Part shown: positions 1 through 10,383 of the stretch, in pieces
Numbering within the stretch: position 1 is the stretch's first letter
Layout: every line of letters begins with the position of its first letter
Assembly (NCBI RefSeq): GCF_000002595.2
Contig: NC_057020.1
Span: 2,336,567 to 2,400,566, forward strand
Origin: Chlamydomonas reinhardtii
Taxonomy: Eukaryota > Chlorophyta > Chlorophyceae > Chlamydomonadales > Chlamydomonadaceae
Length of the DNA stretch: 64,000 nt
Direction of reading: 5' to 3'
Notes under the pieces: generated by a model
Seen by the model: only the letters and a program-made list of their open reading frames with translations
The model's database searches: none
Told to the model about the DNA's origin: nothing
Translations under genes and position numbers: made by a program

Positions 1-51
1 GCACTGGAGGACGCGGCGGTGACCGCCAGCATCACCAGCATCACCAAGTAG
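1..51 (+). CDS. C-terminal end of an unidentified gene (partial)
   Basis: The window opens in a frame that reads ALEDAAVTASITSITK and stops with TAG at 49-51. The small, polar, alanine/threonine-rich composition is typical of an algal protein tail, but sixteen residues are too few to name a family. The rest of the gene lies to the left of the window. It could be chance coding; the only support is an open frame up to the edge followed by a non-coding stretch. Confidence 0.35.
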   Translation, partial: ALEDAAVTASITSITK

Positions 52-534
52 TGGAAGCGGGGGGTTGGCTGTTGGTGGAATGATAGAGCGGCGACGCATG
101 CAGGGAACCGGGTGAGTGGCGCAGTGCGGTATCAGCAGTTCGTGGGAGGGCGGTCGCGGCGCGTGCAGTTAGGACAGGTCTGGAATGTACGTGAGATGTG
201 CTGGAACTGGAGCAGGAGCTCAAGAGCGACACTATCACCGTGTGTTCACGGATTGTACTAAACGTGGATGCTGGGCGTTGGAGATGGGCGGCCCAACCCT
301 ACGTAGGATATTTGAGGTGAAGCTGCGTGTGGGTTGTGGACATCGTGATGTGCCTCATGCTCCGGACCTTAGCATGCAGTCGGTGCACAGTCCTTGGCAT
401 GTTTTCGCACACGCGCCCTCGCCAGGAGGGGTGCTCGGCAACCAAGCGCGAGCCGTTGCGATGCGTAGCTGAGGCAGTTGATAGCTTGCGGCGGCCGGCC
501 TACAGTAAGGGCCCCGGTCTCCTCGCCCTTGCCC
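52..534. other. Intergenic, nothing recognised except an 18-bp histone H2A tail fragment
   Basis: No convincing exon is seen. Positions 516-533 are identical to 9230-9247, which is the 3' coding end of histone H2A in reverse. This fragment abuts the larger duplicated block that begins at 535. Confidence 0.5.
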
Positions 535-655
535 CAGCTGCTGTTCGGTGCCACCTACCGCCTGCTGCTGGGGCTGAGCCGCAGCGAGGTGGAAGACTGG
601 CGGCTGCCGTACGAGCACGTGGTGGAGCTGGGCATGGTGCTTAGGATTGGGTTGG
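535..655 (+). pseudogene. Truncated KUP C-terminal exon fragment
   Basis: In the plus frame this encodes a peptide with [18 protein letters not shown] and [11 protein letters not shown], the same as the last exon of the intact transporter (8610-8729). It has no start, no upstream exon and no acceptor site. The stop that ends the intact gene after MVLRIG is absent, because the copy reads GGGTTGGG where the original has GGGTAGGGGAAG. It is a passenger of the segmental duplication and is not expected to be a gene. Confidence 0.85.
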
Positions 656-1141
656 GAACCCTGGATAGGAGCAGGAGCACGGGACAGGGTTGATGGGGGC
701 AGGCACGAGCGAGAAGGAGACTAGGTGACTGTTAAGAGGAGCTGACGTGAGCGCACCGTATGAGCTCTGCAGCAGGGGCGGCTACCACGTAGGGATCGAG
801 AGTACGGTAGTGTTTTGAACTAAAAATGGGTAGCGCATTGTGAACAGGGGAAGTCAAGTTGTCCATTCTCCACATGCGATGCCAGACGTCGGTGTACTGT
901 GCAGGAGGGCGCACGAGGATTTTTTTTGGGGGGGGGCATTTTCAAGCAGCACGCACTGTGCCGCACAATGCCGCCGCTGCATAGACTGTGCACATGCTGC
1001 ATGTGCGTGTGAAAGCCTGTCAACCCCACTTAAGGCCTGTCCCATGTGCCAACTAGAAACCCAAGCCCGGTGCTGCAATGAGATGTGGTGTTGACAAACA
1101 CCGAGTTTGTTGATTGAGTGCAAGTGGGAATGAAATTGCTT

Positions 1142-1227
1142 AGGCGGTCTCCTCGCCCTTGTCGCCCTTGGTCTTCTTGGGCAGCAGCACGGCGTGGATG
1201 TTGGGCAGCACATCGCCCGAGGCGATG
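1142..1227 (-). pseudogene. Truncated histone H2A C-terminal fragment
   Basis: Read in reverse, this encodes the H2A tail ([16 protein letters not shown], ending GEETA) and is cut off upstream, where the sequence leaves homology at 1228. A hairpin matching the algal histone 3' element follows it (1087-1102). One substitution changes a glycine codon of the tail to aspartate (KTKGDKGEETA against [11 protein letters not shown]), which fits relaxed constraint. Confidence 0.85.
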
Positions 1228-1700
1228 ATGCTGGCGCTTACGGCGTCACAGGGTGTGGCGGACTGGCGGCAAAGCAGGCGGCGACAGCAAGGCGGAGGCG
1301 GAGGCGGAGGCGGATCGCCAGCAGGCCGCAGCGGCAGCAGTCGGACCTCGAGGATGACTGAGCAGTGCGCTTCTGTGCGCGGCAAGCTACGTGAGCATAT
1401 TGTTGTTACCCGGCTTTGAACGTTACGCCAGTGGTTATTATAGTTGTGAGAGGGCCGGCGAGCAAAACGTGTGTCGACGCGCGCGCGCCTGGCGCGTTGA
1501 ATTAAATGCGTTGTTTGCCTTGATTGCGTGGAGCTGGTGGCTTCAGCTCGTCCCGCCTCGGACCGCCCCAGGGCGAACGCGCACATGGAGGAACGTGTAC
1601 CCGTACGGGCCTTCTGCGAACCGAAAGAGGCGCGAGCTGCGGCAGTGGGCCATATCAGAACTCAGAGTTCTTTCACGCGTTGCGCCTGCCAAACCTCAAG
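1228..1700. other. Upstream region of the KUP gene
   Basis: This contains a GGAGGC/GGCGGA purine-rich run near 1284-1316. Otherwise it is unremarkable sequence that should hold the KUP promoter and 5' UTR. No clear TATA box was found. An open frame runs into the assigned ATG at 1701 from about 1524, so a longer N-terminus cannot be excluded, but it shows no conserved sequence. Confidence 0.4.
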
Positions 1701-4700
1701 ATGAAACCCGCCACTTCGGCGCCTGCTGAAGAGCGTGACGAGGAGGGCTTGGGCGGCATCACCTTCACCAAAAAGGTTCGTCGGCAGGCGCTTAAGCATA
1801 TGAGTATGCAAACAGGTCTGCATTGCTGCTCACGGCCTGTGCTCACGGTCGTCTGCTCGCTGCAGAAAGAAACCATCGCTGTGACTGCCGCACTGGCCTG
1901 GGGCTCGCTGGGCTGCATTTATGGCGATATCGGCACCAGCCCCCTGTACGTGTACAGCACGATATTTGCCACTTCGGAGCCAAGCCAGGTGAGCCAGTCT
2001 GCCCTGCCCGATGCGCACTTTGCAGCGCATTCCCACCGCCTGACCTCGATCGCATGTAGCGCGAAGCCGCGATCGCTCGTTATCCACTGATAACACAGCG
2101 CGCCGCGGGTCTAGGAAGCATCCGAAAGTTCCGGATGCGAACAATTCCGTTAGGCTCGGCTCGTGCGGAACCCGCCGGGGGGGTGCACCAGGTTGATATG
2201 GCACCAGGTTGATATGGCACTGAGAGATACCCGCATGCACACAGGCCGACATCCTGGGCGCAATTAGCCTCATCTTCTGGACGTTGACGCTGATCGTGCT
2301 GGTCAAGTATGTGGGCGTGGTGCTCCTGGCCGACGATGAAGGAGAGGGTGAGCAGGGAGGGTGCCTATGAGGGTGAGCTCGGCATCGCAACGTGCTCCTA
2401 CTCCTTTCCCTACGACCATGTAGCCTGCGAGTGGCAGTCACACGTCATGTACAGCAACTGGTCTGTGCTTCTCTTTTACTTGATTGAGGTAGTACCGCCC
2501 GCACCCTTCCCTCCTGCCTCTTTCGTGATCCTCACTCGCACCTTAGGTGGGACGTTCTCGCTGTACTCGCTGCTCTGCCGCAAGATTGGCATCCGCCCCC
2601 ACGACGTCATGTTTCGGGGCGAGAGCCGCATGATGCGACACCTCGGGTCCTCCAGCACCGGCGGCAGCCAACTCCGCCGCACAAGCGGCAGCGGGACTCG
2701 CGGCGCCGGCCTCCGAGCCAGCGGTGACGGCACGCTGCGCCGCCTCAGCACCACGCCCCAAGACACCGCTCGGGGCCCCGACACTACTCTCACCCTTGCC
2801 ACATCAGCATCCCGGGTCGCCGGCACAGTGGCGCCGCACCCGCACCCGCAGCAGCCGCGCCGTGTGTGGTGGCGCCGCTGGGCAGCCAGCGGCACTGCAG
2901 TGCGGGCGGCACTGCGGCGCAACCGGGCGGCGCAGCTGGGTCTGTGGGGCATGACTATGGCTGCCACTGGCATGGTGCTGGGAGACGGCGTGCTCACACC
3001 CGCCATCTCAGGTGGGTGCGGGCACACGCGCGGCACGCGGACAGCAGGTTTCTGGTGGGCGTGCTGCCATCTGATGTTGGCTCACTCATGTCCGGGGCGG
3101 GGCCGCATGCACACATCCGTGCACTGCTGCCAAATTACGTGTACCTGTCATGTGGCGGTCACCGCTCCTGCGCCTTTCCTTACGCACTCGCTGTGCGCGC
3201 GCGCATGCAGTCATGTCAGCTGTGTCTGGTCTCAAGGAGGCGACTGACGCGGTCACTCAGCAGACGGTGGTGGGCGTGAGCATTGCGGTGCTGGTGCTGC
3301 TGTTCAGTGTACAGAGATGCGGCACCTCCAAGGTGGGTCGGTGGGTGGGTGGGTGGGAGAATGGGCAAGAGCGCATCCACATCCGTGCGTTCAACCGCGC
3401 GCAACTCAAAAGTATGCACACGCGCGCCTTACCTATCTAAGCTGGGCACTCACACACACGTGCGCATGCATATGCACGCATACACACACCTACACATGTA
3501 TGCGTGTGCAGGTTTCCTCCACGTTTGCGCCCATCGTGGCGTTGTGGCTGTGTTCCAATGCGGGAGTGGCCGCATACAACCTGGCCCTGCACGGCGGCGG
3601 CGCGCTGGCGGGTGCGTGCGTGGACTCGTGCAGCAGCAGCCCCGCTCAGCAGCTTCCTCCCAGGGGCCTGCTGTCTGCCCCACAATTACTGGACTCACGC
3701 TGCGGCAGCGTGCCAAGTGCGGCCATTAATCGAACGCGTGTCACTTCTAATGACTTCCCGCAACCTCTGTCCCCATACCAACCCCCCTCGTCCGCCACCG
3801 CCGCTCCACCACCCGCCCAGGCCTGAGCCCGCACCACATCCCGCTGTTCTTCGCGCGCCGCGGTGTGGAGGCGTGGCGCATGCTGGGCTCCGTCATGCTG
3901 TGCGTGACGGGCGCCGAGGCGCTGTACGCGGACCTGGGGCACTTCACACACCGCTCCGTGCTGGTGGGTGCGGCGGGGTGCACGCGTGGCTGGGGGGAGG
4001 GCAAGGCGTCTGCCGGCAGGACTACTTGGGAGCCCAGTACGCACGTACCCTTTTGCATGCATCATGCACACCTCACCACTCAGATGCGCACACGCACACA
4101 CACACACACACCTGCACCATCCTTGACCACCTCCACCTCTCACGTTCTCCTAACCCCACCCCGCCCCGGGCCCCGCCGCTGCAGGCCGGCTTCTGCCTGT
4201 TCGTGTACCCGTGCCTGGTGCTGACGTATGTGGGTCAGGGCGCCTACCTCATGTCGCGGCCGGAGGACGTGACAGACACGTTTTGGAAGTGTGTGCCCAG
4301 GTGAGCGCGAGCGAGACGCGCTAGCACCACAGCTGCTGCCTGACCCCTTGCACCAGCAGGCTAGTTGAGGCGTTTTAATACAGAAAGCCCTCTCGCTGCT
4401 GGAAGTGCCCCCGCGGCCACCGACGTTGTGCCTGTGTGCGATTATACTTGTTTTGTGCGGCGGCCGTTCTGTTGCTTGCAGGCCTTTCTTCTACCCTATG
4501 CTGGTTCTAGCCACCCTGGCCTCCGTGGTAGCCAGCCAGGCGCTTATCACCGGCTGCTTCTCAATCATTTCAAACGTATGTGACGACAAGTCGACAAGCA
4601 AGCGGCGTGCACTTGTCAATCAACACGGACACACGAGAATAAACCCCCACAATAAGAGCAGTGGCCGCGTCGCACTTCACACACGCATTTTACACCCAAA

Positions 4701-5567
4701 TGCCGCGCCGGCCTCCCCCTCGAGTGCCACAGCCTTGACCTGTTCGCTACGCTGTGGCGCCCCCAGCCGCCGCCCGCCCCTTCGCGTGCGCAAGCTGTTG
4801 CTGCATTACTGTGCCTGGCTACAACTTCACTTCTTTTTGGTACAGTCATCAATGCAACCCCACCACACACTCACCACCCACCCCACCCACCACGCACCCG
4901 CCGCCCACAGGCCATCAAGCTGGGCGCCTTCCCCAAGCTGTCTGTGCTGCACACCTCGGAGCACGTGCGCGGCCAGGTGTATGTGGCGGAGATCAACTGG
5001 ACCCTGATGCTGCTGTGCATTGGCGTGGTGGCCGGCTTCCAGGTGGGGGAATGTATGATGAGGAGTGGGCGTGCAGTTGAGGCTCTCGACCGCTTCGACT
5101 TTGTATTCGTGCTTGACCAAAGCGATGGCCACGCACTCACCAGATTGGGAGTAATAATGGTCGGTGTAAACAACCCACACACGCCCACACCACCACCACC
5201 ACCACCACCACCACCACCACCACCACCACCACCACCACCACCACCACCACCACCACCACCACCACCACCACCACCACCACCACCACCACGCTCGCAGGAC
5301 ACGGTAGCCCTGGGCCTGGCCTACGGTCTGGCCGTGTCGAGTGTGTTCGTGCTGACCACCCTACTCATCCTGGTCGTGATGGTGGCGGTGTGGGAGGTCA
5401 GCCTGGCACTGGCCGCGCCCTTCGCGCTGGTCTTCCTCATCATTGAGCTAGCCTTCCTGTCCGCTAACATGGCAAAGGTACGGCATGTGGATGGCCACTG
5501 CGTCCGTGTTCGCACCACGTGTGTGTGTGTACGCGAGTGCGCAAGCACTGTGTGTATGTGTGTGCGT

Positions 5568-5625
<58 letters not shown>

Positions 5626-6770
5626 AGAAACCAATGCGGTGCGGATGGCTGTTGGACGGTGCAACTGTTGCCAGCACAACGCAGGGTGCATGAGCAAACG
5701 TGCACCCACGCACGCACGCATGCAGGTGCCTGAGGGAGCCTGGTTCAGCCTGGCGGTGTCCGCGGGCGGCATCTACGTCATGACCATCTGGTGGGTGGGC
5801 AGCACACGCCGTGCGCTACTGCTAGCCGCCAGCGCCGGCCGTAACCGCCTGTCCGAGCTCTTCGTGATGATGCCGCTACAGCCGCAGCAGTCGCACATGG
5901 CAGCGCCGGCAGCGCAGGTGCCACAGCCGCAGCAGGTGCGGCGTGAAGCGCCGCGCGCCATTGCCGAGTCCCTGGAGGATGGACAGCAGGAGGCGGGGCA
6001 GGAGGAGGGACAGGAGATGCAAGGCGCCGCCCACTCATCCACCGGTGCCGACGCTGCTGCTCGCACTACCACCGCTGCAACGCCTCAGCCTGCTGCTGCC
6101 CCCGGCGCCTCTAGCGGCGGCGGCCTGTTGCACCCCGAGCGTGAGATTGTCACAGCCTCCAACACCCCCTCCTCGGGCACACACGGCTCAGCTACACCCG
6201 CCGACGGTGGTGCCATCGGCCCTCTGCCGTCGCGGCGCCGCACGGCCGCCACCTCTGCCTTTGCCGCTGCTGCTGGCATATCCGGTCGCAGCGATGGAAA
6301 TGCCGCCGTACCAACTTCCAACCTGCACAAGAGCGACAGCCTCAGCAGGGGCAGCCCCGCGCAGCTGCTGGCGGCGGTGAGCGCTCGTCTGTCCATGTGG
6401 CGGCCTGTGCAGCTGGCGCTACGCCTGCCGCCACAGCCGCTGCTGGGTGCCGATGGATCCGCCGCAGTGGGAAGTCAGGGTCAGGGCCTGGGACTGGGCG
6501 CGGATGGGGCGGGTGCCGAGCAGCAACAGCAGCAGCAGCTGTGGCCTCTGTCCCGGCAGCCGGGCATTGGTCTGTACTACAGCGAGACGCCGGTGGGGCT
6601 GCCGCACGTGCTCATCCACTTCCTGCGGAATGTGCAGGTGGGCATTGCTGGTAGATAGTGGGGTGGCGGCCTGGTGGTTCGTGCGGAATGGGCAGTTACC
6701 GACGGGGAGGGAGCATGCGGAATGAGGGCAATGCGGGCGGGGACTGCGGACGAGCGGTGCATGGCCGTGT

Positions 6771-6842
<72 letters not shown>

Positions 6843-8729
6843 GTGTGTGTGTGTGCGCGCGCGCGCTCATGTGCAACATTCCTCTTACTTAACCGGCTGC
6901 TGTTTAACTTCCCCTTCCCGCTATCTTTCCGTTGCCTCCCCCCCCCCGCCCCCCGGCAGTCGGTGCACGACGTCTCTGTGTTCCTGACCGTGCGGGTGGT
7001 GCCGCTGCCGCACGTGCAGCCGGTGGAGCGGCTGCTGGTCCGCCAGCTGGCGCCCTTCCCCAACTTCTACCAGGTGGGTGGTGGGGCGTGCAGCGGCGGC
7101 AGCTGGCTGGCACCCACCCATCCAGCAGTCATACATGGGAAAGGGTGGAAGTAGCGTTGTGGGAATGTAGCCGTGGTGGTGGGAATGGAGTAATGTTTAC
7201 CGTACGGTACGTGCCAAGTGCTGCTGCGGCCAATACTGGTACTACTGCCATTACTACTGCTGCTACTGCCAGGTGGTGGCGCGCTACGGCTACATGGACC
7301 GAGTCGATCACGGCGCGGCCTTCATCCGCCAGGTAGATAGACGGGGCCGTGTCCGTGGGGTTGCGTTGTGTTGGAGCTTGCGCCTGCTGGGACTGGTGTT
7401 GCGTGTTGAACTCCTCACTCCCACCCGCGTCATGCAAGTCACCCCTCGCCTGTCGGGACTCGCTCTGCCACCTGCACAGCAGCCAATGATTTCTGTCGCC
7501 CTGTACCTAAGTCCCTTGCACATGCCTCGCGCCATGCAGGTGGTGACCGGCATTGTGCGTGTGCTGCGCGGCGGACCCGCAGTAGCCGCCGACGTCACGA
7601 CTGTGGCAGCAACCGGCGGCGGCAATGGTGCAGATACTGCCACCGCCGCCGCAGCAGCAGCAGCTGAAGACGGGATCGCGGGCAGTGGCAGTGGGAGCAG
7701 CGGCGGCGGTGCAGGTGGCTTCCGCTTCGTGACCCGCAACCGGCGCAGCAACGGCCACCGGGGGAGCCGGCTGTCAGCGGCAGCCAGCAGGCGCGGCGTG
7801 AACGGTGTGTCGGCGCCTGCTGGAGAGGAGCAGGAGCAGGATGGGGGCCAGGCGGGACAGCAGCCGCAGCAGCCGCAGGGAGGGTGGTCACTCTACGGCA
7901 TGGGCCTGTCGCGGCGGGGCGGCATGGTGCTACAGCCTGGGGAAGTTGACGTCAGCAGCAGCAGTAGCAGCGACCGAGGCTACAACTCGGCTGAGGAAGA
8001 AGGCTCCGATCCAGACGACGAGGACGAGGTGGAGGCTGTGCCGGGCGTGCCCGCAGCCGTCGCGCACAGCAGCAATGTCAGTGGTGGACATGGCGGCACT
8101 GCTGGTGGCAACACGGGAGGCACTGGCGGCGTGGAGCTGAGCGAGGTGGTGGTGGTGGCGGCGCATACCGCAGAGGTGCGGGCCGACCACGCGCCAGCAC
8201 CCCAACCGCCAGCAGCGCTCCGCAGCCCCTCCACTGGCGCGCCGCCGCCGGTGTCGCTGCCTGCTGCACCGGCGGCGCTCCAGGCTTCGCGGTCGCGGCC
8301 GCGGCTGGCGCGGGCGGCGCGGGGCGTCTCTTCCCAGCTGCCCTCGGGTGGGCGGGTGGTTGTGGACGAGGCAGCGGTGGCGCACGTGTTGGAGGCCGCC
8401 CGACACGGTGAGCAAGTGCCAGCAACTTGTGGGTGTTGTGACGACCCCTCCCTTTGATGCTGCGCCCCAGCACACTAAATGCAAACCCACCGCCACCGCT
8501 AAACCGCCACCGCAAACATAACCATAAGCGCAACTGCCAAACCGCAGGCGTGGTGTACTACCTGGGCGCTGTGCGGGTGCGGCCGGAGCCCGGCAGCCCC
8601 CTTCTGGCGCAGCTGCTGTTCGGTGCCACCTACCGCCTGCTGCTGGGGCTGAGCCGCAGCGAGGTGGAGGACTGGCGGCTGCCGTACGAGCACGTGGTGG
8701 AGCTGGGCATGGTGCTCAGGATTGGGTAG
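1701..8729 (+). CDS. KUP: KUP/HAK/KT-family potassium transporter, 16 exons
   Basis: Membrane K+ uptake transporter, probably K+/H+ symport. Exons: 1701-1775, 1866-1988, 2245-2347, 2547-3011, 3211-3332, 3512-3611, 3821-3963, 4185-4300, 4482-4575, 4911-5042, 5298-5477, 5726-6637, 6960-7073, 7273-7332, 7540-8407, 8548-8729; all phases agree, giving about 1262 residues. The family signature [13 protein letters not shown] is at about 44-56, a [10 protein letters not shown] helix at 246-255, ALYADLGHF at about 360 and GLPHV before the C-terminal domain. The transmembrane core falls in exons 2-12. Plant members have about 780 residues. The excess is three hydrophilic insertions: residues ~120-235 (Ser/Arg-rich), ~590-830 (Gln/Ala-rich) and ~930-1200, the last with a Ser run followed by an acidic [12 protein letters not shown] stretch. 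It is convergent with H2A. Confidence 0.93.
5189..5289 (+). repeat. (CCA)n microsatellite in a KUP intron
   Basis: About 33 CAC/CCA triplets run without interruption to within 8 bp of the intron's acceptor AG, so the repeat serves as most of the pyrimidine-containing tract before exon 11. Length variation here would move the branch-point distance. Confidence 0.97.
5549..5618 (+). repeat. (TG)n microsatellite in a KUP intron
   Basis: A nearly pure TG tract preceded by interrupted TGTGTA/TGCG units. It lies between the exon ending at 5477 and the next exon at 5726. It generates long spurious open frames on both strands. Confidence 0.97.
6767..6856 (+). repeat. (TG)n microsatellite in a KUP intron
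   Basis: About 90 bp of TG dinucleotides ending in a short GCGCGC tract, within the intron between 6638 and 6959. Z-DNA-forming alternation is possible. Confidence 0.97.
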
Positions 8730-9311
8730 GGGAAGAGGGGAACCCTGGATAGGAGCAGGAGCACGGGACAGGGTGGATGGGGGCAGGCATGGGCGAGAAG
8801 GAGACTAGGTGATTGTTAAGAGGAGCTGACGTGAGTGCACCGTATGAGCTCTGCAGCAGGGGCGGCTACCGCGTAGGGATCGGGAGTACGGTAGTGTTCA
8901 GAATTATAAATGGGTAGCGCGTTGTCAACAGGGGAAGTCAAGTTGTCCATTCTCCACATGCGATGCCAGACGTCGGTGTACGGTGCAGGAGGGCGCACGA
9001 GGATTTTTTTTGGGGGGGGGCATTTTCAAGCAGCACGCACTGTGCCGCACAGTGCCGCCGCTGCATAGACTGTGCACATGCTGCATGTGCGTGTGGAAGC
9101 CTGTCAACCCCACGTAAGGCCTGTCCCATGTGCCAACTAGAAACCCAAGCCCGGTGCTGCAATGAGATGTGGTGTTGAGAAACACCGAGTTTGTTGATTG
9201 AGTGCAAGTGGGAATGAAATTGCTTAGGCGGTCTCCTCGCCCTTGCCGCCCTTGGTCTTCTTGGGCAGCAGCACGGCGTGGATGTTGGGCAGCACACCGC
9301 CCGAGGCGATG
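8610..9311. repeat. Parent copy of the 535-1227 segmental duplication
   Basis: This covers the end of the last KUP exon, the KUP-H2A spacer and the H2A 3' end. It is part of the intact genes here. See the entry at 535-1227 for the derived copy. Confidence 0.93.
9171..9186 (-). promoter_or_regulatory. Histone 3' stem-loop of H2A
   Basis: A perfect 6-bp stem GGTGTT/AACACC with a 4-base loop, 38 bp past the H2A stop and followed by an A-rich, GAGTTTGTT-like flank. In green algae this palindrome replaces the poly(A) tail of replication-type histone mRNAs and is the presumed binding site of stem-loop binding protein. Confidence 0.92.
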
Positions 9312-9613
9312 GTCACCTCGCCCAGCAGCTTGCCCAGCTCCTCATCGTTGCGGATGGCCAGCTGGATGTGGCGGGGCACGATGCGGTTCTTCTTGTTGTC
9401 GCGGGCGGCGTTGCCAGCCAGCTCCAGCACCTCAGCGGTCAGGTACTCCAGCACAGCGGCCAGGTACACAGGCGCGCCGGCACCGATGCGCTCGGCATAC
9501 TTGCCCTTCTTCAGGTAGCGCGCAATGCGGCCGACAGGGAACTGCAGGCCGGCCTTGGCGCTGCGGCTCACGGCCTTCTTGCCCGAGGTCTTGCCCTTGC
9601 CGCGACCAGCCAT
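9224..9613 (-). CDS. HTA: Histone H2A, replication-dependent
   Basis: Core nucleosomal H2A of 129 residues, intronless. Recognisable features are the N-terminal [12 protein letters not shown], the histone-fold start [15 protein letters not shown], the acidic-patch segment ending [38 protein letters not shown], and the docking domain [15 protein letters not shown]. There is no SQ(E/D)Y tail, so it is canonical H2A and not H2A.X, and it lacks H2A.Z signatures. It is divergent with H2B across a 303-bp shared promoter and has a TATAAA at 9710-9705 and a 3' hairpin. Expression is expected in S phase. The last 29 codons are duplicated at 1142-1227. Confidence 0.98.
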   Translation of the reverse strand: MAGRGKGKTSGKKAVSRSAKAGLQFPVGRIARYLKKGKYAERIGAGAPVYLAAVLEYLTAEVLELAGNAARDNKKNRIVPRHIQLAIRNDEELGKLLGEVTIASGGVLPNIHAVLLPKKTKGGKGEETA

Positions 9614-9916
9614 GGTATGAAGTTGGGGTTCTTGAAGAACGGGCTTGAGGGTTTGAAATGTGCTTATTGTGAGCGTTGTAATTATATTGTTAGCGTCCCC
9701 TGTGTTTATATGCAGCAGGCCCGAAAACGAAGCGCCTCGCCCTGGCCAGCCGGTCAACGCAGTCAACGCTCCTCGGCGGTTGGGTCAAACAACCGCTCTC
9801 CTCGCCCTGGCCACCCCGCGACCAGCCGAGCTTCGTCATAAGGTGCCTGTTCCCGTTTCCTCAACACCAAGTTCCTTAACACATTATAATTGTCTCACAT
9901 CCCAAATCTAAACAAA
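9614..9916. promoter_or_regulatory. Bidirectional H2A/H2B promoter
   Basis: The spacer holds a TATAAA for H2A on the minus strand (9705-9710) and two exact copies of the 14-base element TGGCCAGGGCGAGG, in reverse orientation (9735-9748 and 9800-9813). I recall this element as described for Volvox and Chlamydomonas histone promoters. CCGGTCAACGC at 9750-9760 recurs in the H3/H4 promoter. A TATAAT at 9885-9890 lies too close to the H2B ATG to be its TATA box unless the 5' UTR is nearly absent. Confidence 0.85.
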
Positions 9917-10378
9917 ATGGCCCCCAAGAGGGACGAGAAGCCCGCGACTCAGGAGGCCGGCGCCGAGGCCCCTGCCAAGGCCGAGGCCAAGCCTAAGGCC
10001 GAGAAGGCCGCCAAGAAGGCCAAGAAGGAGCCCTCCAAGAAGGCTGCCAAGGAGCCCAAGGGCGATGGCGCGAAGAAGGACAAGAAGAAGAAGAAGAGCG
10101 CCGTGGAGACCTACAAGCTGTACATCTACAAGGTGCTCAAGCAGGTGCACCCCGACACTGGCATCAGCAGCAAGGCCATGTCCATCATGAACAGCTTCAT
10201 CAACGACATCTTTGAGAAGGTGGCCACCGAGGCCTCCAAACTGAGCCGCTACAACAAGAAGCCCACCGTTACCTCCCGCGAGATCCAGACCGCCGTGCGC
10301 CTGGTGTTGCCCGGCGAGCTGGCCAAGCACGCAGTGTCGGAGGGCACCAAGGCCGTGACCAAGTTCACCTCGGGCTAA
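9917..10378 (+). CDS. HTB: Histone H2B, replication-dependent
   Basis: Core nucleosomal H2B of 153 residues, intronless. The first roughly 60 residues are a Lys/Ala/Pro/Glu-rich tail ([12 protein letters not shown], then [15 protein letters not shown] and a KKDKKKKK run). This is longer than the animal tail, as is usual in plants and algae. The fold begins at [22 protein letters not shown] and continues through [43 protein letters not shown] and the C-terminal [14 protein letters not shown], whose lysine is the usual monoubiquitination site. The ATG follows an AACAAA context. It pairs with H2A and has its own 3' hairpin. Confidence 0.98.
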   Translation: MAPKRDEKPATQEAGAEAPAKAEAKPKAEKAAKKAKKEPSKKAAKEPKGDGAKKDKKKKKSAVETYKLYIYKVLKQVHPDTGISSKAMSIMNSFINDIFEKVATEASKLSRYNKKPTVTSREIQTAVRLVLPGELAKHAVSEGTKAVTKFTSG

Positions 10379-10383
10379 GCGCG

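Larger units (their letters stand above)
535..1227. repeat. Segmental duplicate of 8610-9311 (KUP 3' end, spacer and H2A 3' end)
   Basis: This block is nearly the same, base for base, as 8610-9311, with a few percent divergence and a few small indels judged by eye. It carries the last roughly 39 codons of the KUP transporter, the whole KUP-H2A spacer with the histone 3' hairpin, and the last roughly 29 codons of H2A in reverse. Homology begins inside a KUP exon at CAGCTGCTG and ends inside H2A after GAGGCGATG. The intact genes at 1701-8729 and 9224-9613 show that the 535 copy is the derived one. The block lies just upstream of the KUP start, so the pair flanks the whole transporter as direct repeats. 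Confidence 0.93.

Noticed and set aside
4871-5302. Minus-strand frame with a poly-glycine run
   Set aside because: It is the complement of the CCA microsatellite inside a KUP intron.
5464-5772. His/Thr and Val/Cys open frames on both strands
   Set aside because: These are translations of TG repeats, like those at 6577-6892 and 40688-41028.
7930-8496. 188-codon minus-strand frame opposite KUP exon 15
   Set aside because: Shadow of a GC-rich coding exon. It has Arg/His/Ala-rich random composition and no signature.
9885-9890. TATAAT as the H2B TATA box
   Set aside because: Only 27 bp before the ATG, so the transcript would start at or after the start codon.
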